A stretch of DNA of 64,000 nt from Halomonas huangheensis (GCF_001431725.1 NZ_CP013106.1:1240001-1304000); one strand, 5' to 3'. Counted from the first letter of the stretch, positions 1-11,809 are shown. A program made the numbers and translations. The notes: generated by a model not told the origin, from the letters alone.

Positions 1-931
1 GGGACCTGTCAGTGTCGAGAGCAAAGAATTCGCGTGCTGTAGCGCTACTGCTGGCGGCGAGCTGAGCTTCGCTTTCATCGCGCCAGTGAGCGATCTCGCG
101 AACAATCCACGGTAACAATGCTGGCTCATGGCGACGTCCCTTGAGCTTGGCCGGAAGATTGCGTGGTAGCAAATACGGGCAATCGGTCTCGACCATCAAT
201 CGGTTGCCCGGAATGTCAGCTACCAACTCTCGCAGGTGGTGGCCTCGACGTTCGTCGCAGATCCAACCAGTCAGGCCGATATGCAGGTCGAGATCCAGAT
301 AGCGGTGCAACGTCTCGCGGTCTGCGGTGAAGCAGTGCACGACGACCTGACGGACATCGTCCCGCCAGGCGCGCAGGATGCTGCTCATACGCGCTCCGGC
401 ATCACGCTCGTGAACGAACAGCGGTAGCCCATTGTCGGCGGCCAGTGCCAGTTGAGCTTCGAAAGCATGTTCCTGCTGCTGTGGAGTGGAAAAGTTGCGG
501 TTGAAATCGAGTCCGCACTCGCCAACTGCTACCACCAGTGGGTCTCGATACAATTCAGCCATGGCCGCTGCCACTTGCGGTGTCCAGCCGCTGGCATCGT
601 GAGGATGCACTCCCGCGGTGGCGTAGAGGCCATCATGCTGACGGCTCAACGCCACCGCCTGGCGTGCATGCTCTATATCGGTGCCAGTGATAATCAGGGT
701 TTCCACGCCAGCGTCTCGAGCTCGGGTAAGTGTCGGCTCGAGATCCTGAGTAAAGCTCTCATGGGTCAGGTTGGCACCGATATCGACGAGAGGCGCTGGC
801 GAAGTGAATCGCAAAGCCTCGGGCAGCAGCTCGGTGGGCGAAGGTACGGCGTTGGACAATCTGAGCTCCCGGGTGTGGCTGGAACGGATCAATGCTGTGT
901 GTATGGCTAGCGTGGTGTTTCGTGGTGACAT
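1..931 (-). CDS. tatD: TatD family metal-dependent DNase, C-terminus cut by window edge
   Basis: TatD is a TIM-barrel, metal-dependent 3'-5' exonuclease acting on single-stranded DNA/RNA. The minus-strand frame is open from 931 to the window edge (310 codons, no stop). In order it shows VDIGANL (from residue 49), GVHPHDA, GECGLDFNRNFS, a conserved HER.DA segment, VVHCFT, GLTGWICDERRG and ETDCPYLLPRNL, all characteristic of E. coli TatD. Family members start just before VDIGANL, so the 48-residue N-terminal extension from the ATG at 931 may be untranslated. In-frame TTG codons lie between. The ATG sits in the loop of an 11-bp inverted repeat (912-946) and has no good Shine-Dalgarno sequence. 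Family is certain; the start is not. Confidence 0.93.
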   Translation of the reverse strand, partial: MSPRNTTLAIHTALIRSSHTRELRLSNAVPSPTELLPEALRFTSPAPLVDIGANLTHESFTQDLEPTLTRARDAGVETLIITGTDIEHARQAVALSRQHDGLYATAGVHPHDASGWTPQVAAAMAELYRDPLVVAVGECGLDFNRNFSTPQQQEHAFEAQLALAADNGLPLFVHERDAGARMSSILRAWRDDVRQVVVHCFTADRETLHRYLDLDLHIGLTGWICDERRGHHLRELVADIPGNRLMVETDCPYLLPRNLPAKLKGRRHEPALLPWIVREIAHWRDESEAQLAASSSATAREFFALDTDRS

Positions 932-946
932 CTTGCGAAACACCAC
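912..946 (-). repeat. 11-bp inverted repeat around the apparent tatD start
   Basis: GTGGTGTTTCG at 912-922 and its exact complement CGAAACACCAC at 936-946 flank a 13-nt spacer containing the ATG at 931-929. In the tatD transcript this would form a hairpin with the start codon in the loop. It may control translation, or belong to a 5' leader if the true start is downstream. Confidence 0.6.
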
Positions 947-1074
947 AGCAGGTTCGGATTGTACTGTTTGGCGCGGGTGCAGGCCATTGGAAGTGAAAGG
1001 CGAAACTCTGATTGGCAGTGCCTGACCGCCCCTGCCTTGAGGTACACTGCGTGCAATTGCAAAGGAGATATTGA

Positions 1075-3012
1075 GTGACTCTGCTACGACTCGAGCAGCT
1101 GCAACTGGCCTATGGCCACCATATCCTGCTTGACCATGCCGAGCTGAGCCTTGAGAGGGGTGAGCGGCTGGCACTGGTGGGCCGCAACGGTACGGGTAAA
1201 TCGACGCTATTGCGTCTGGTTTCTGGCGAAAACCTGCCCGATGGCGGCAACATCTGGCGTGCGCCGGGGCTCAAGATCGGTGTCCTCGAGCAGGAATTGC
1301 CCGATGCGACTGATACCACCATCTTTGAAATGGTGGCTCAGGGGCTGCCGGAAGCCGGTGAACTACTCTCTGAGTACCATCGACTGGTGCAGTCCAGTGA
1401 CCCGGATATGAACCGCATGGCCACGCTACAGACGCGCCTCGAAGCCATCGACGGCTGGTCTTTCCATCAGCGCATCGATGTGGTGCTGACTCGCCTCGGG
1501 CTGCCAGCGGAGACGGAAATGTCTTCGCTATCCGGCGGCTGGCGGCGGCGTGTGGCATTGGCCCGTGCACTGGTGGCCGATCCCGATCTGCTGCTGCTCG
1601 ATGAGCCGACCAACCACCTTGACCTCGATACCATCGCCTGGCTGGAGGAACAGTTGTTGGCGTTTACCGGGGCGGTGCTGTTCATCACCCACGACCGTGC
1701 CTTCCTGTCGCGGTTGGCCACCGGCATTCTCGAACTGGATCGCGGTCGTCTCGGACGCTATCCCGGCGACTACGCCACCTATCAGGCCCAGAAGCAGCAC
1801 GAGCTTGAAGTGGAAGCGCGCGAGAACGCTGAGTTCGACAAGAAGCTGGCCCAGGAAGAAGTCTGGATTCGTCAGGGCATCAAGGCGCGGCGCACTCGCA
1901 ACGAGGGGCGTGTACGGGCGTTGGAACAGCTACGGCAGGAGCGTAGCCAGCGTCGTGAGCGTCAAGGCAAGGCATCGTTGTCGGTAGACAGTGGCGAACG
2001 CAGCGGCAAGCGCGTAGTCGAGCTGTCTCATGTGACCCAGCACTTCGAGGATGCCACCGTTATTCGCGATCTGAACATCGAGGTTCAGCGTGGTGATCGG
2101 ATCGGCTTTATCGGTCGCAATGGGGCGGGCAAGACCACCTTGCTCAAGATCCTGCTTGGCGAGCTGGCGCCCAGTGAGGGCGAAGTGCGCATGGGTACCA
2201 AGCTGCAGGTGGCCTATTTCGACCAATTGCGTGCAGGGCTAGAGCCGGAAAAGACCGTCTACGACAACGTGGCCCAGGGCAGTGACCGTATCACTGTCGG
2301 GGGGCGCGACCGTCATGTGATGAGTTATCTGCAGGACTTCCTGTTCTCACCGGAGCGCGTGCGTCAGCCGGTCAAGGCCCTGTCGGGTGGTGAGTCGAAT
2401 CGATTGCTGCTGGCGAAGTTGTTTACTCAGCCCGCCAATGTGCTGGTACTGGATGAGCCGACCAACGACCTCGACGTCGAGACCCTGGAGCTACTCGAGG
2501 AGCTGTTGCTGGACTTCGATGGAACCTTGTTGCTGGTTTCCCACGACCGGGCCTTCATGGACAACGTCGTTACCAGCGTGCTGGCCTTCGAGGGCCAGGG
2601 CTGCGTACGCGAGTATGTTGGTGGTTATACGGACTGGGTGCGCCAGGGGGGCAAGTTGCCGCCGGCTCCCTGGGAAGGAGCTGCGCGTCAGGGGGTAGAA
2701 CCCACTGCTGAAGCGCTGCCTCCCGAGCAGGACAAGGGCACTTCGGTTCAGGGCAGGTCGGTTGCCAGGGCGAAACCAGTCAAACTGTCCTACAAGTTGC
2801 AGCGTGAGCTTGATGCGCTACCTGCCGAGATCGAGCGGCTTGAGAATGAAATCACAGTGCTGGAAGCGGAGGTCGGCGATCCAGCCTTCTATCAGCAGGA
2901 TTCCGGCGCAGTGAACGAGCGTCTGGGCGTCCTGCAGTCCGCTCAGGACTCGCTCGACAAGACAATGGAGCGCTGGATGGAGCTGGAAGCGATGGTCGCC
3001 GGGGAAGAATGA
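1075..3012 (+). CDS. uup: ABC-F family ATPase Uup
   Basis: This 645-residue soluble protein has two ABC ATPase domains in tandem and no membrane segment, the ABC-F architecture. Walker A motifs are GRNGTGKST (36-44) and GRNGAGKTT (347-355). Signature motifs are LSGGW and LSGGES, with LLLLDEPTNHLD and VLVLDEPTNDLD as Walker B. A charged linker joins the domains, and the last roughly 80 residues are coiled-coil-like, as in Uup. Length matches E. coli Uup (635). ABC-F proteins act on ribosomes; Uup mutants affect transposon excision. The start is GTG at 1075, preceded by AAGGAG at 1062-1067. It is transcribed away from tatD and converges with the uspA-like gene. Confidence 0.95.
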   Translation: MTLLRLEQLQLAYGHHILLDHAELSLERGERLALVGRNGTGKSTLLRLVSGENLPDGGNIWRAPGLKIGVLEQELPDATDTTIFEMVAQGLPEAGELLSEYHRLVQSSDPDMNRMATLQTRLEAIDGWSFHQRIDVVLTRLGLPAETEMSSLSGGWRRRVALARALVADPDLLLLDEPTNHLDLDTIAWLEEQLLAFTGAVLFITHDRAFLSRLATGILELDRGRLGRYPGDYATYQAQKQHELEVEARENAEFDKKLAQEEVWIRQGIKARRTRNEGRVRALEQLRQERSQRRERQGKASLSVDSGERSGKRVVELSHVTQHFEDATVIRDLNIEVQRGDRIGFIGRNGAGKTTLLKILLGELAPSEGEVRMGTKLQVAYFDQLRAGLEPEKTVYDNVAQGSDRITVGGRDRHVMSYLQDFLFSPERVRQPVKALSGGESNRLLLAKLFTQPANVLVLDEPTNDLDVETLELLEELLLDFDGTLLLVSHDRAFMDNVVTSVLAFEGQGCVREYVGGYTDWVRQGGKLPPAPWEGAARQGVEPTAEALPPEQDKGTSVQGRSVARAKPVKLSYKLQRELDALPAEIERLENEITVLEAEVGDPAFYQQDSGAVNERLGVLQSAQDSLDKTMERWMELEAMVAGEE

Positions 3013-3019
3013 GAAGGGC

Positions 3020-3051
3020 GCTCGGCAGCCTCGTACGTGAGGCTGCCGAGC
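3020..3051. terminator. Bidirectional hairpin between uup and uspA
   Basis: A perfect 13-bp stem (3020-3032 with 3039-3051) with a 6-nt loop lies 8 nt after the uup stop. It serves converging genes. A T-rich stretch follows only on the minus strand, so termination is probably better for the uspA-side transcript. Confidence 0.75.
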
Positions 3052-3074
3052 ACTCGGCGCGATTCCGACGGCAG

Positions 3075-3521
3075 TTACTCTTCGCTGTCCATACCCACAC
3101 GCACGGCGAGTACATCGCACTGAGCACCATGCAGCACGCCTGTCGACGTTGAGCCCAGCAGCAGAGCAAAGCCATGACGACCATGGGAGCCGACCACGAT
3201 CAGGTCGACATCATTCTCGTCGGCAAAGCGATGAATCTCGGTGTCCGGCATGCCGACGACAACGTGCTGATTTTCCCGCGACATATTGTTGTCGGCGATT
3301 TCAGCGAGCCTTTGCTTGGCATGTTCATCGAGTTGGTCCTGAATACTGGTCAGGTCCATGGGAATATCTCCGCCATAGGCGAAGCCCAATGGCTCCAGTG
3401 TATGGATGATCGACAGCTTGGCATGGTTGCGGTCGGCAATCTGTAGTGCTCGCTCAAGGATTCGGTGCGAATCCTTGGTCAGGTCTACGGCAACCAGCAC
3501 ATGACGGTATTCGTTGCTCAT
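3075..3521 (-). CDS. Universal stress protein, UspA family
   Basis: A small cytoplasmic alpha/beta protein of 148 residues, the usual single-domain Usp size. It begins MSNEYRHVLVAVDL, with the strand-1 valines and conserved Asp of the nucleotide-binding fold, and carries the C-terminal glycine-rich stretch VVGSHGRHGFALLLGST followed by VLHGAQCDVLAVRV. The glycine-rich loop is close to, but one residue shorter than, the ATP-binding motif of MJ0577-type Usps, so ATP binding is uncertain. The ATG at 3521 is preferred over one 16 codons upstream because GGAGG lies 9 nt before it. Expected to be a stationary-phase or stress protein; its target is not predictable. Confidence 0.9.
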   Translation of the reverse strand: MSNEYRHVLVAVDLTKDSHRILERALQIADRNHAKLSIIHTLEPLGFAYGGDIPMDLTSIQDQLDEHAKQRLAEIADNNMSRENQHVVVGMPDTEIHRFADENDVDLIVVGSHGRHGFALLLGSTSTGVLHGAQCDVLAVRVGMDSEE

Positions 3522-3630
3522 GGGGAGACGCCTCCAGCGGCGATCGATGTCGGAATTGATGTCTCCCACTCTAGGACGCTCGCGTGATCAAGACAACGCT
3601 GAACATGAACATTTTGGCTGAGGAAACCGC

Positions 3631-4155
3631 ATGTTGTGGCTAATGATCCTGGTAGTGGTTGGGTTGGTGTTTGCTCCAGCCATGTGGTTGCGGCCCAGCG
3701 TACGTGATCGTAGGCTCGCTCGGCTTCGCTCGGCGGCGGCGGGAATGGACGTCAGTGTCAGGCTCGAGGACGGGCCTCTTCACGGTAACCGGGACAAGAT
3801 GGCAGCCTATCGTTGGCTCTATCCGGGCCTGCGCCCCGGGCCGGGTTTTCTGCTGGTCCGTGATACTCACGCCAGCCATTCCCTGAAGTCTTACGTCCAG
3901 GGCTGGCGCTGGCGCGTGGAGCCGTTACGACCGTTAACGCCACAGGCCAGTGCCTTGTTTTCACGCTTGTTGAGTCAGTTGCCGGAAGATGCGGTGGTGG
4001 TGCAGTCGAACGACAAGTCATTGACAGTGTGGTGGGACGAGTCTCTGGAAGCCGAGGCTTTCGCACAATTGGCTGCGCCAGCCACGGCGTTGCGAGATGT
4101 GTTGCAGGGCAATCCAGACCGGGTGATGGGAGGCGTACCGAACACGCCCCCCTGA
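3631..4155 (+). CDS. Uncharacterised membrane-anchored protein
   Basis: 174 residues. One N-terminal hydrophobic helix (about residues 2-20, MLWLMILVVVGLVFAPAMW) is followed by LRPS.RDRRLARLR and a soluble domain rich in Arg, Trp and Leu. I do not recognise a characterised family. The start resembles small inner-membrane proteins of pseudomonads and relatives sometimes mislabelled YajC-like. The N-terminal helix suggests inner-membrane anchoring, but the side of the soluble domain is unclear. The start is supported by GAGG about 9 nt upstream. It is monocistronic between uspA (divergent) and slyA (convergent), and base composition matches the neighbours, so there is no sign of recent transfer. 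Confidence 0.75.
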   Translation: MLWLMILVVVGLVFAPAMWLRPSVRDRRLARLRSAAAGMDVSVRLEDGPLHGNRDKMAAYRWLYPGLRPGPGFLLVRDTHASHSLKSYVQGWRWRVEPLRPLTPQASALFSRLLSQLPEDAVVVQSNDKSLTVWWDESLEAEAFAQLAAPATALRDVLQGNPDRVMGGVPNTPP

Positions 4156-4212
4156 GCGGAGAACGCCGGGGAGGAACTGCCACCGATGTAGCATTGAACC
4201 GATGTTGCATTG

Positions 4213-4665
4213 TCAGTCGCAGTCGGTGTCGGGCTCCGCATTCAGCAGTGATTGACCGTTGGCTTCGATGCGTGTCAGCAGCTCGTTGAGCTTCTGTTGG
4301 TCATTGTCATCGATGCCAGCAAGCATATCCTGGCGCGCTTCGCTGACCACTGTTTCGATCTGCTCCAGCAGTGGTGCAGCCTTGGGCGTCAGGTGTATGC
4401 GCTTGGTACGACGATCCTGGTCACATGGGCAACGCTCGACCAGACCCTGTTCACAGAGTTGGTCAAGTGTCCGCACCAGCGAAGGGGCCTCGACGCCAAT
4501 CGCCCGGGCGAGGTCGCACTGCGGTTGTCCATCCGGCATATGTGACAGATGGTAGAGAGTAACCCAACGGGTCTGAGTCAGCCCCAGAGGAGCCAGGCGC
4601 TGGTCCAGCACAGCACGCCAGATACGTGGTGCGCGGGCCAGCTGCAAACCAATGTTCTCGTTCAT
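4213..4665 (-). CDS. slyA: MarR-family transcriptional regulator SlyA
   Basis: 150 residues, dimeric winged-helix regulator. The segment LARAPRIWRAVLDQRLAPLG followed by LTQTRWVTLYHL and EAPSLVRTLDQL.EQGLV.R is nearly the E. coli/Salmonella SlyA sequence, and DRRTKRIHLT is the wing. SlyA-type proteins bind the palindrome TTAGCAAGCTAA, often counteracting silencing, and respond to small aromatic acids. A match to eight bases of that site lies upstream at 4724-4731, suggesting autoregulation. It converges with the unknown gene at 3631-4155. Confidence 0.93.
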   Translation of the reverse strand: MNENIGLQLARAPRIWRAVLDQRLAPLGLTQTRWVTLYHLSHMPDGQPQCDLARAIGVEAPSLVRTLDQLCEQGLVERCPCDQDRRTKRIHLTPKAAPLLEQIETVVSEARQDMLAGIDDNDQQKLNELLTRIEANGQSLLNAEPDTDCD

Positions 4666-4723
4666 GACCGTCCATCATTGAAAGGCAACAGATCGATAAT
4701 TGTCCGAACGCTTTGCGTGTAAT

Positions 4724-4731
4724 GCAAGCTA
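4724..4731. promoter_or_regulatory. Candidate SlyA operator upstream of slyA
   Basis: GCAAGCTA matches eight core bases of the published SlyA palindrome TTAGCAAGCTAA and sits 59-66 bp upstream of the slyA start. On the minus strand a TTGCAT-like -35 overlaps it. Autoregulation is known for SlyA in enterobacteria; here it is inferred from the partial site. Confidence 0.4.
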
Positions 4732-4854
4732 TTGCGAATCATGGGTGCTTGCAGAACGGGTTTGGGCCTCTTTTTCCATGCGTCTATCGGCTATGCGTCT
4801 ACAGGATGTTGTGAGGCTTCTCGAGGAATATTGTCTCCCGCTGCAGTCTCCGTT

Positions 4855-6312
4855 TCAGCTTCCGGCAGGCGTCGTCTCCTCAACCTCGACAGGCGCCGCC
4901 TCCTCATCCTCGGCAGGCGCCGTCTCCTCATCCTCGGCAGGCGCCGTCTCCTCATCCTCGGCAGGCGCCGTCTCCTCATCCTCGGCAGGCGCCGTCTCCT
5001 CATCCTCGGCAGGCGCCGTCTCCTCATCCTCGGCAGGCGCCGTCTCCTCATCCTCGGCAGGCGCCGTCTCCTCATCGTCGTCTTGACGTTGCTCAACAGC
5101 TTGAGTGGCCTGCTCGACGACTTCCTCCACCTGCTCAATGATATCTTCAGATAGCGGCCTGGTTGAATCGCCCTGCTCGGGGCGAGCTGTCAGCCAGCGT
5201 AGACGCAAGCCAGGCAGTCCCATCTGTGGTGAAATGTTGCCATTGGCCAGAGTGGCGAGAGATTCGTCATCGCTGACCCGGAAGCGAATCACACCGATGC
5301 TTTGCCCTCCGGCCGTCATCACATCGATGCGCCAGCGGCCGGCACTGTCCTCGGGAAAGTTCTGCTTGCGGGTCCAGGCACGATATCCCTCACCGCGACC
5401 ACCTTGTATCTCGAGAGGAATACGGTCCACCAATTTTCCATCATGGCGCCATTCGTGGACGACTTCCTCGCGTAACCCGCGCGGGGCATGAATGGCGGTA
5501 TAGGCATAGAGCCCATGATTGGCCACGGCTGCCGGAGTCAGCGTAAGGCTCCCCTGAGGAGTGCGCTGAGCGGCATCAAATTGCGGAGACAGCGCGCTGC
5601 CAGACAGCCATAAAGTCGCGGGTGGTACCCAGATACGCCCCAGCCAGGCAGCGCTAGCCAGTACGGGCAGTATGGCCATCAACGCCAGCCAGCGACGACG
5701 AGTCATAGGGCGAAGCAGGTGCAGCAGGCTGGGCAGGCTGACGATCACCATCGCCAGTGAGGCAAGCAGAAGGCTCTGACCTGTCGAAAGGTGCAGCACC
5801 AGCGGCAGGGTAACCAATACCAGCAGGAAGACGCACTGAGCGTGAAAAATCAGGTAGAGCGCGCGCCGTTGATCAGCGAGACGATAGTAGAGCGGGTCAA
5901 GTATCGACAGCACTGCCAGCACGACCATCGCCACTGTGAACACCGCCTGGCCACTGGTCCATACTGTGGTGGCAAGCAGAAATGGCAGCGTGAAGAATAG
6001 TGTTTCCTGGTGAACCATCTGTGCGATGAATGTTGTCACACCACGAGGCAATGTTGGATACCCACGATTGGCCATCATTCGACCGATCAGGCTCTCTGAA
6101 AGCAGCAGCAACCAGGTCAAGAGCATACCGACAGCCAACAATACCCCCAGCCACTGCTGACGCTGGACGAGGAAGAAGCTGGCGATACCGGCGATGAAGG
6201 CGATAGGGGGCCAGACCCAGTGCCAGGGCCGTAGACGCGCTACCCAGCGCTCGACAAGGCGCTGGATTCGGGTCGGTCCATGGAAAGAGGATGAGACTGG
6301 CATGTCGGACAT
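4855..6312 (-). CDS. DUF5924/DUF2914-type membrane protein with acidic repeat tail
   Basis: 485 residues from the ATG at 6312 (AAGGG 9 nt upstream); 31 further in-frame codons upstream look non-coding. After a short basic N-terminus come about seven hydrophobic segments in the first half (for example IAFIAGIASFFLV, WLGVLLAVGMLLTWLLLL, SLLLASLAMVIVSLPSLL), then a soluble domain ending in GRWRIDVMTAGGQSIGVIRFRV, typical of DUF2914. The C-terminus is low complexity: seven perfect EETAPAED octapeptides and two degenerate copies, encoded by a 24-bp tandem repeat. This pairing of DUFs occurs in halophilic gammaproteobacteria; function is unknown. The acidic tail length probably varies between strains by slippage. 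Confidence 0.75.
   Translation of the reverse strand: MSDMPVSSSFHGPTRIQRLVERWVARLRPWHWVWPPIAFIAGIASFFLVQRQQWLGVLLAVGMLLTWLLLLSESLIGRMMANRGYPTLPRGVTTFIAQMVHQETLFFTLPFLLATTVWTSGQAVFTVAMVVLAVLSILDPLYYRLADQRRALYLIFHAQCVFLLVLVTLPLVLHLSTGQSLLLASLAMVIVSLPSLLHLLRPMTRRRWLALMAILPVLASAAWLGRIWVPPATLWLSGSALSPQFDAAQRTPQGSLTLTPAAVANHGLYAYTAIHAPRGLREEVVHEWRHDGKLVDRIPLEIQGGRGEGYRAWTRKQNFPEDSAGRWRIDVMTAGGQSIGVIRFRVSDDESLATLANGNISPQMGLPGLRLRWLTARPEQGDSTRPLSEDIIEQVEEVVEQATQAVEQRQDDDEETAPAEDEETAPAEDEETAPAEDEETAPAEDEETAPAEDEETAPAEDEETAPAEDEEAAPVEVEETTPAGS
4858..5073 (-). repeat. 24-bp tandem repeat, seven exact plus two degenerate units
   Basis: Seven consecutive 24-bp units (4906-5073) encode EETAPAED. Two diverged units (4858-4905) encode EEAAPVEV and EETTPAGS and end at the stop codon. 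The unit is a multiple of three, so copy-number change keeps the frame. Confidence 0.97.
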
Positions 6313-6599
6313 GGGGTGGACCCTTGAGAAAAGGCGGCCACAATGACAGTGGCGCACCGAGCGAATGGCGGCTGAATGTTCGATGATCGAGGCCGTGTGG
6401 GTCAATCCTGCGTCGGGAGATGGTTACAGTATGGCCAATCGGCGGGAGAAGGTCTGTGGCTGGTACCCGCGTTACCGGGTGTGGCTACAAAGTAGGGCTT
6501 GACGCGATCCCGGCTTTGGACCAAGCTGCTGAACAAATCAAACGGCCGTATGAATTCGGGATCAACAACCACAGCGAAGACCTGAGCGGAGATTCGTGG
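6313..6599. other. Divergent intergenic region before fadB
   Basis: 287 bp between the divergently transcribed DUF5924-type gene and fadB. It must hold both promoters, but I find no convincing -35/-10 pair or recognisable FadR/PsrA operator. Sixty in-frame codons upstream of fadB are open but show no conserved protein. Confidence 0.4.
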
Positions 6600-9955
<3,356 letters not shown>

Positions 9956-9982
9956 TGCCTTGCGGAAAAGCACGATGAAGAA

Positions 9983-10018
9983 GAAGGGTCATGGCGATAG
10001 GCAGCCATGGCCCTTTTT
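9983..10018 (+). terminator. Intrinsic terminator of fadBA
   Basis: Stem GGGTCATGGC (9986-9995) pairs with GCCATGGCCC (10004-10013) with one G-U pair and an 8-nt loop, followed by five T at 10014-10018. Confidence 0.9.
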
Positions 10019-10082
10019 CATGTCTATCGACTTCATGTCCATCGTTGTCATCATGAGCAGTGGTAACACGGCACGTTCATCT

Positions 10083-10544
10083 TTACAGGATGCCGCTGTC
10101 GAGTCCTGCTGCCATGGCCATGCCCAACTCTTCGACCTGTTGCTCAAAGGCATCCTGCCACTTTCCTCGCAGAATCAGTGGTTCCTGCACCCAACGCCAG
10201 CGTAATCCCTTGACGATGCTCTCCACCGCGCGTTGAGTGCCGGTTCCGTCGTGCCCGGCGCGGATATACAGCGCACAGGGCAGGCCCTGAGTCTCTTCAA
10301 GTACCGGGTAGTAGCTACGGTCGAAGAAGTCTTTCAAGGCACCGCTCATGTAACCGAGGTTTTCTGTGGTGCCGAGCACAATGGCATCAGCCTCGCGCAC
10401 TTGCTGAGGACCACAGTCGAGAGGGGCGTGGCAATTGACTTCTACAGCTTCGATGCCTGGATGTTCGGCACCGCGACACACAGCCTCACGCAGCCGCAGG
10501 GTGTTGGGAGAGGGGGCGTGGGCGACAATCAGTAGACGTTTCAT
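10083..10544 (-). CDS. Flavodoxin-like / NAD(P)H-dependent oxidoreductase family protein
   Basis: 153 residues with a flavodoxin-like fold. The phosphate loop is VAHAPSPNT near the N-terminus; VLGTTENLGYMSGALKDFFDRSYYP (near residues 57-81) resembles the FMN-binding and dimer region of the NADPH-dependent FMN reductase group. Such proteins reduce quinones or nitro compounds or act as electron carriers; the substrate cannot be predicted. A lone gene divergent from the PEBP-like gene at 10801. The start at MKRLLIVAHAP is natural because strand 1 begins at residue 3. Confidence 0.8.
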   Translation of the reverse strand: MKRLLIVAHAPSPNTLRLREAVCRGAEHPGIEAVEVNCHAPLDCGPQQVREADAIVLGTTENLGYMSGALKDFFDRSYYPVLEETQGLPCALYIRAGHDGTGTQRAVESIVKGLRWRWVQEPLILRGKWQDAFEQQVEELGMAMAAGLDSGIL

Positions 10545-10689
10545 GGGTCACTCAGCGATCGGGACCTGTAGCGATCATCATGCCAGAGATAAGGGACGTT
10601 GGCTCGGCGGCAGGAGGTTAGTCAGCTAGTCAGGGTAGCAATAGCCAAGTATCTGGCTCGGCATTTGGTGAGTTTGGGGCTAACGTGTC

Positions 10690-10713
10690 AGAGTCATGCA
10701 AGAGAGTCATGCA
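10690..10713 (+). repeat. Tandem duplication of an 11-bp motif, period 13
   Basis: AGAGTCATGCA occurs at 10690-10700 and 10703-10713 in the 256-bp divergent gap between the flavodoxin-like gene and the PEBP-like gene. It could be a paired operator or a chance slippage product. A TATACT -10-like hexamer follows, without a convincing -35. Confidence 0.5.
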
Positions 10714-10800
10714 GGTCTGCCGTTTATACTGAACCCAGCATGTTTTCGTCGGTTCGTCCGGCACGGCAGGATAATCTGGTTCCGCAAGAGGTGAAATGAC

Positions 10801-11277
10801 ATGGTATTCGCGCTATCGACGCTATCGGTTTCCAGTAGTGCCTTCGACGCGGACGGCGAGATCCCGAAGCGCAACAGTATGGAAGCAGAGGATCTTTCCC
10901 CGGCCTTGGCATGGCACGGTGTGCCTGAGGGCACTCGTGGCATAGCAATCATCTGTCATGATCCGGATGCACCGCTGGTGAAGGCTGGCGGATACGGTTT
11001 CGTACATTGGGTGCTTTATAACCTGCCAGCCACGATCACATCGCTGGACGAAGGCTCGGATCTAGGTACGAAGGGAGTCAATGACGCAGGAAAGCTGGGA
11101 TACTGTGGCCCCTTGCCGCCACAAGGTCATGGTCTGCACCGTTACTACTTCTGGGTGCTGGCGCTGGATACCGAAACCGACTTCCCCGAAGGGCTGACCA
11201 TGGCTGAGCTGCTGGATAAGGTGGAGCCCAACCTGCTGGGGATGAATCGCTTGCTGGGGACCTATCAGCGGGCATGA
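10801..11277 (+). CDS. YbhB/YbcL family (PEBP, Raf kinase inhibitor-like) protein
   Basis: 158 residues of the phosphatidylethanolamine-binding protein fold. Family hallmarks: LSPALAW, ICHDPDAPL (CR1 ligand-binding loop), FVHWVLYNLPA, GYCGPLPPQGHGLHRYYFWVLAL (CR2) and C-terminal LLGTYQR. No signal peptide, so cytoplasmic like YbhB. Bacterial roles are poorly known. The start has AGAGGTGA about 6-8 nt upstream. It is followed at 123 bp by yjdM on the same strand, but the two need not be one operon. Confidence 0.9.
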   Translation: MVFALSTLSVSSSAFDADGEIPKRNSMEAEDLSPALAWHGVPEGTRGIAIICHDPDAPLVKAGGYGFVHWVLYNLPATITSLDEGSDLGTKGVNDAGKLGYCGPLPPQGHGLHRYYFWVLALDTETDFPEGLTMAELLDKVEPNLLGMNRLLGTYQRA

Positions 11278-11399
11278 CCCTATGCAGGCCTCGCGAGCAC
11301 TGGGAAGGAGGTGTGACGCCCGAGCCGGGCGTTGGCCGACTGGCAATTCTGCGGTCTGCGGGGTAGTCTGCCGGTTCTGTCTTGCGAGGTTATTTTGCC

Positions 11400-11738
11400 A
11401 TGAGTGAACTGCCCCCCTGTCCCGGCTGCCAGTCCCCGTTCACCTACCATGACGGTATGCAGCTGGTGTGCCCTGAATGTGGCCACGAGTGGGTTGCCGG
11501 AGAGTCTGAACAGGCGGATGAGGAAGCACAGATCCGTGATGCCAACGGTAATCTGCTGGTAGACGGTGATACCGTCACCGTGATCAAGGACCTCAAGGTC
11601 AAGGGGTCGTCGTCGGTGGTCAAGGTTGGCACCAAGGTCAAGAATATTCGTCTGGTGGATGGCGACCATGATATCGACTGCAAGGTTGATGGCATTGGCC
11701 CAATGAAACTCAAGTCAATGTACGTCAAGAAGGCTTGA
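11400..11738 (+). CDS. yjdM: Zinc-ribbon protein YjdM (PhnA family)
   Basis: 112 residues. An N-terminal zinc ribbon with CPGC (about residues 8-11) and CPEC (about 25-28) is followed by the KOW-like domain [58 protein letters not shown], split here across residues 53-112. The family is named for alkylphosphonate uptake, but YjdM itself is not required for phosphonate use in E. coli and its role is unknown. Start [10 protein letters not shown] chosen for the GAGG upstream and family alignment; six upstream codons are excluded. Confidence 0.9.
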   Translation: MSELPPCPGCQSPFTYHDGMQLVCPECGHEWVAGESEQADEEAQIRDANGNLLVDGDTVTVIKDLKVKGSSSVVKVGTKVKNIRLVDGDHDIDCKVDGIGPMKLKSMYVKKA

Positions 11739-11765
11739 GCTCACCTATGCGCCATTGACGAAGAT

Positions 11766-11789
11766 GAACGCCTCCGATTGGAGGCGTTC
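11766..11789. terminator. Bidirectional terminator between yjdM and the DJ-1-like gene
   Basis: GAACGCCTCC (11766-11775) pairs perfectly with GGAGGCGTTC (11780-11789) around a 4-nt loop, between converging genes. Only a weak T-rich tail follows on the plus strand. Confidence 0.8.
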
Positions 11790-11809
11790 GTCGTTTCATG
11801 GACGGCGGA

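Noticed and set aside
4858..5073. Possible CRISPR array
   Set aside because: The units are contiguous with no spacers and lie in frame within a coding region.
4700..5086. Plus-strand Ser/Ala-repeat frame across the 24-bp repeat
   Set aside because: Only the complement of the acidic tail of the minus-strand DUF5924-type gene; the other frames give Arg-rich or Leu-rich repeats equally.
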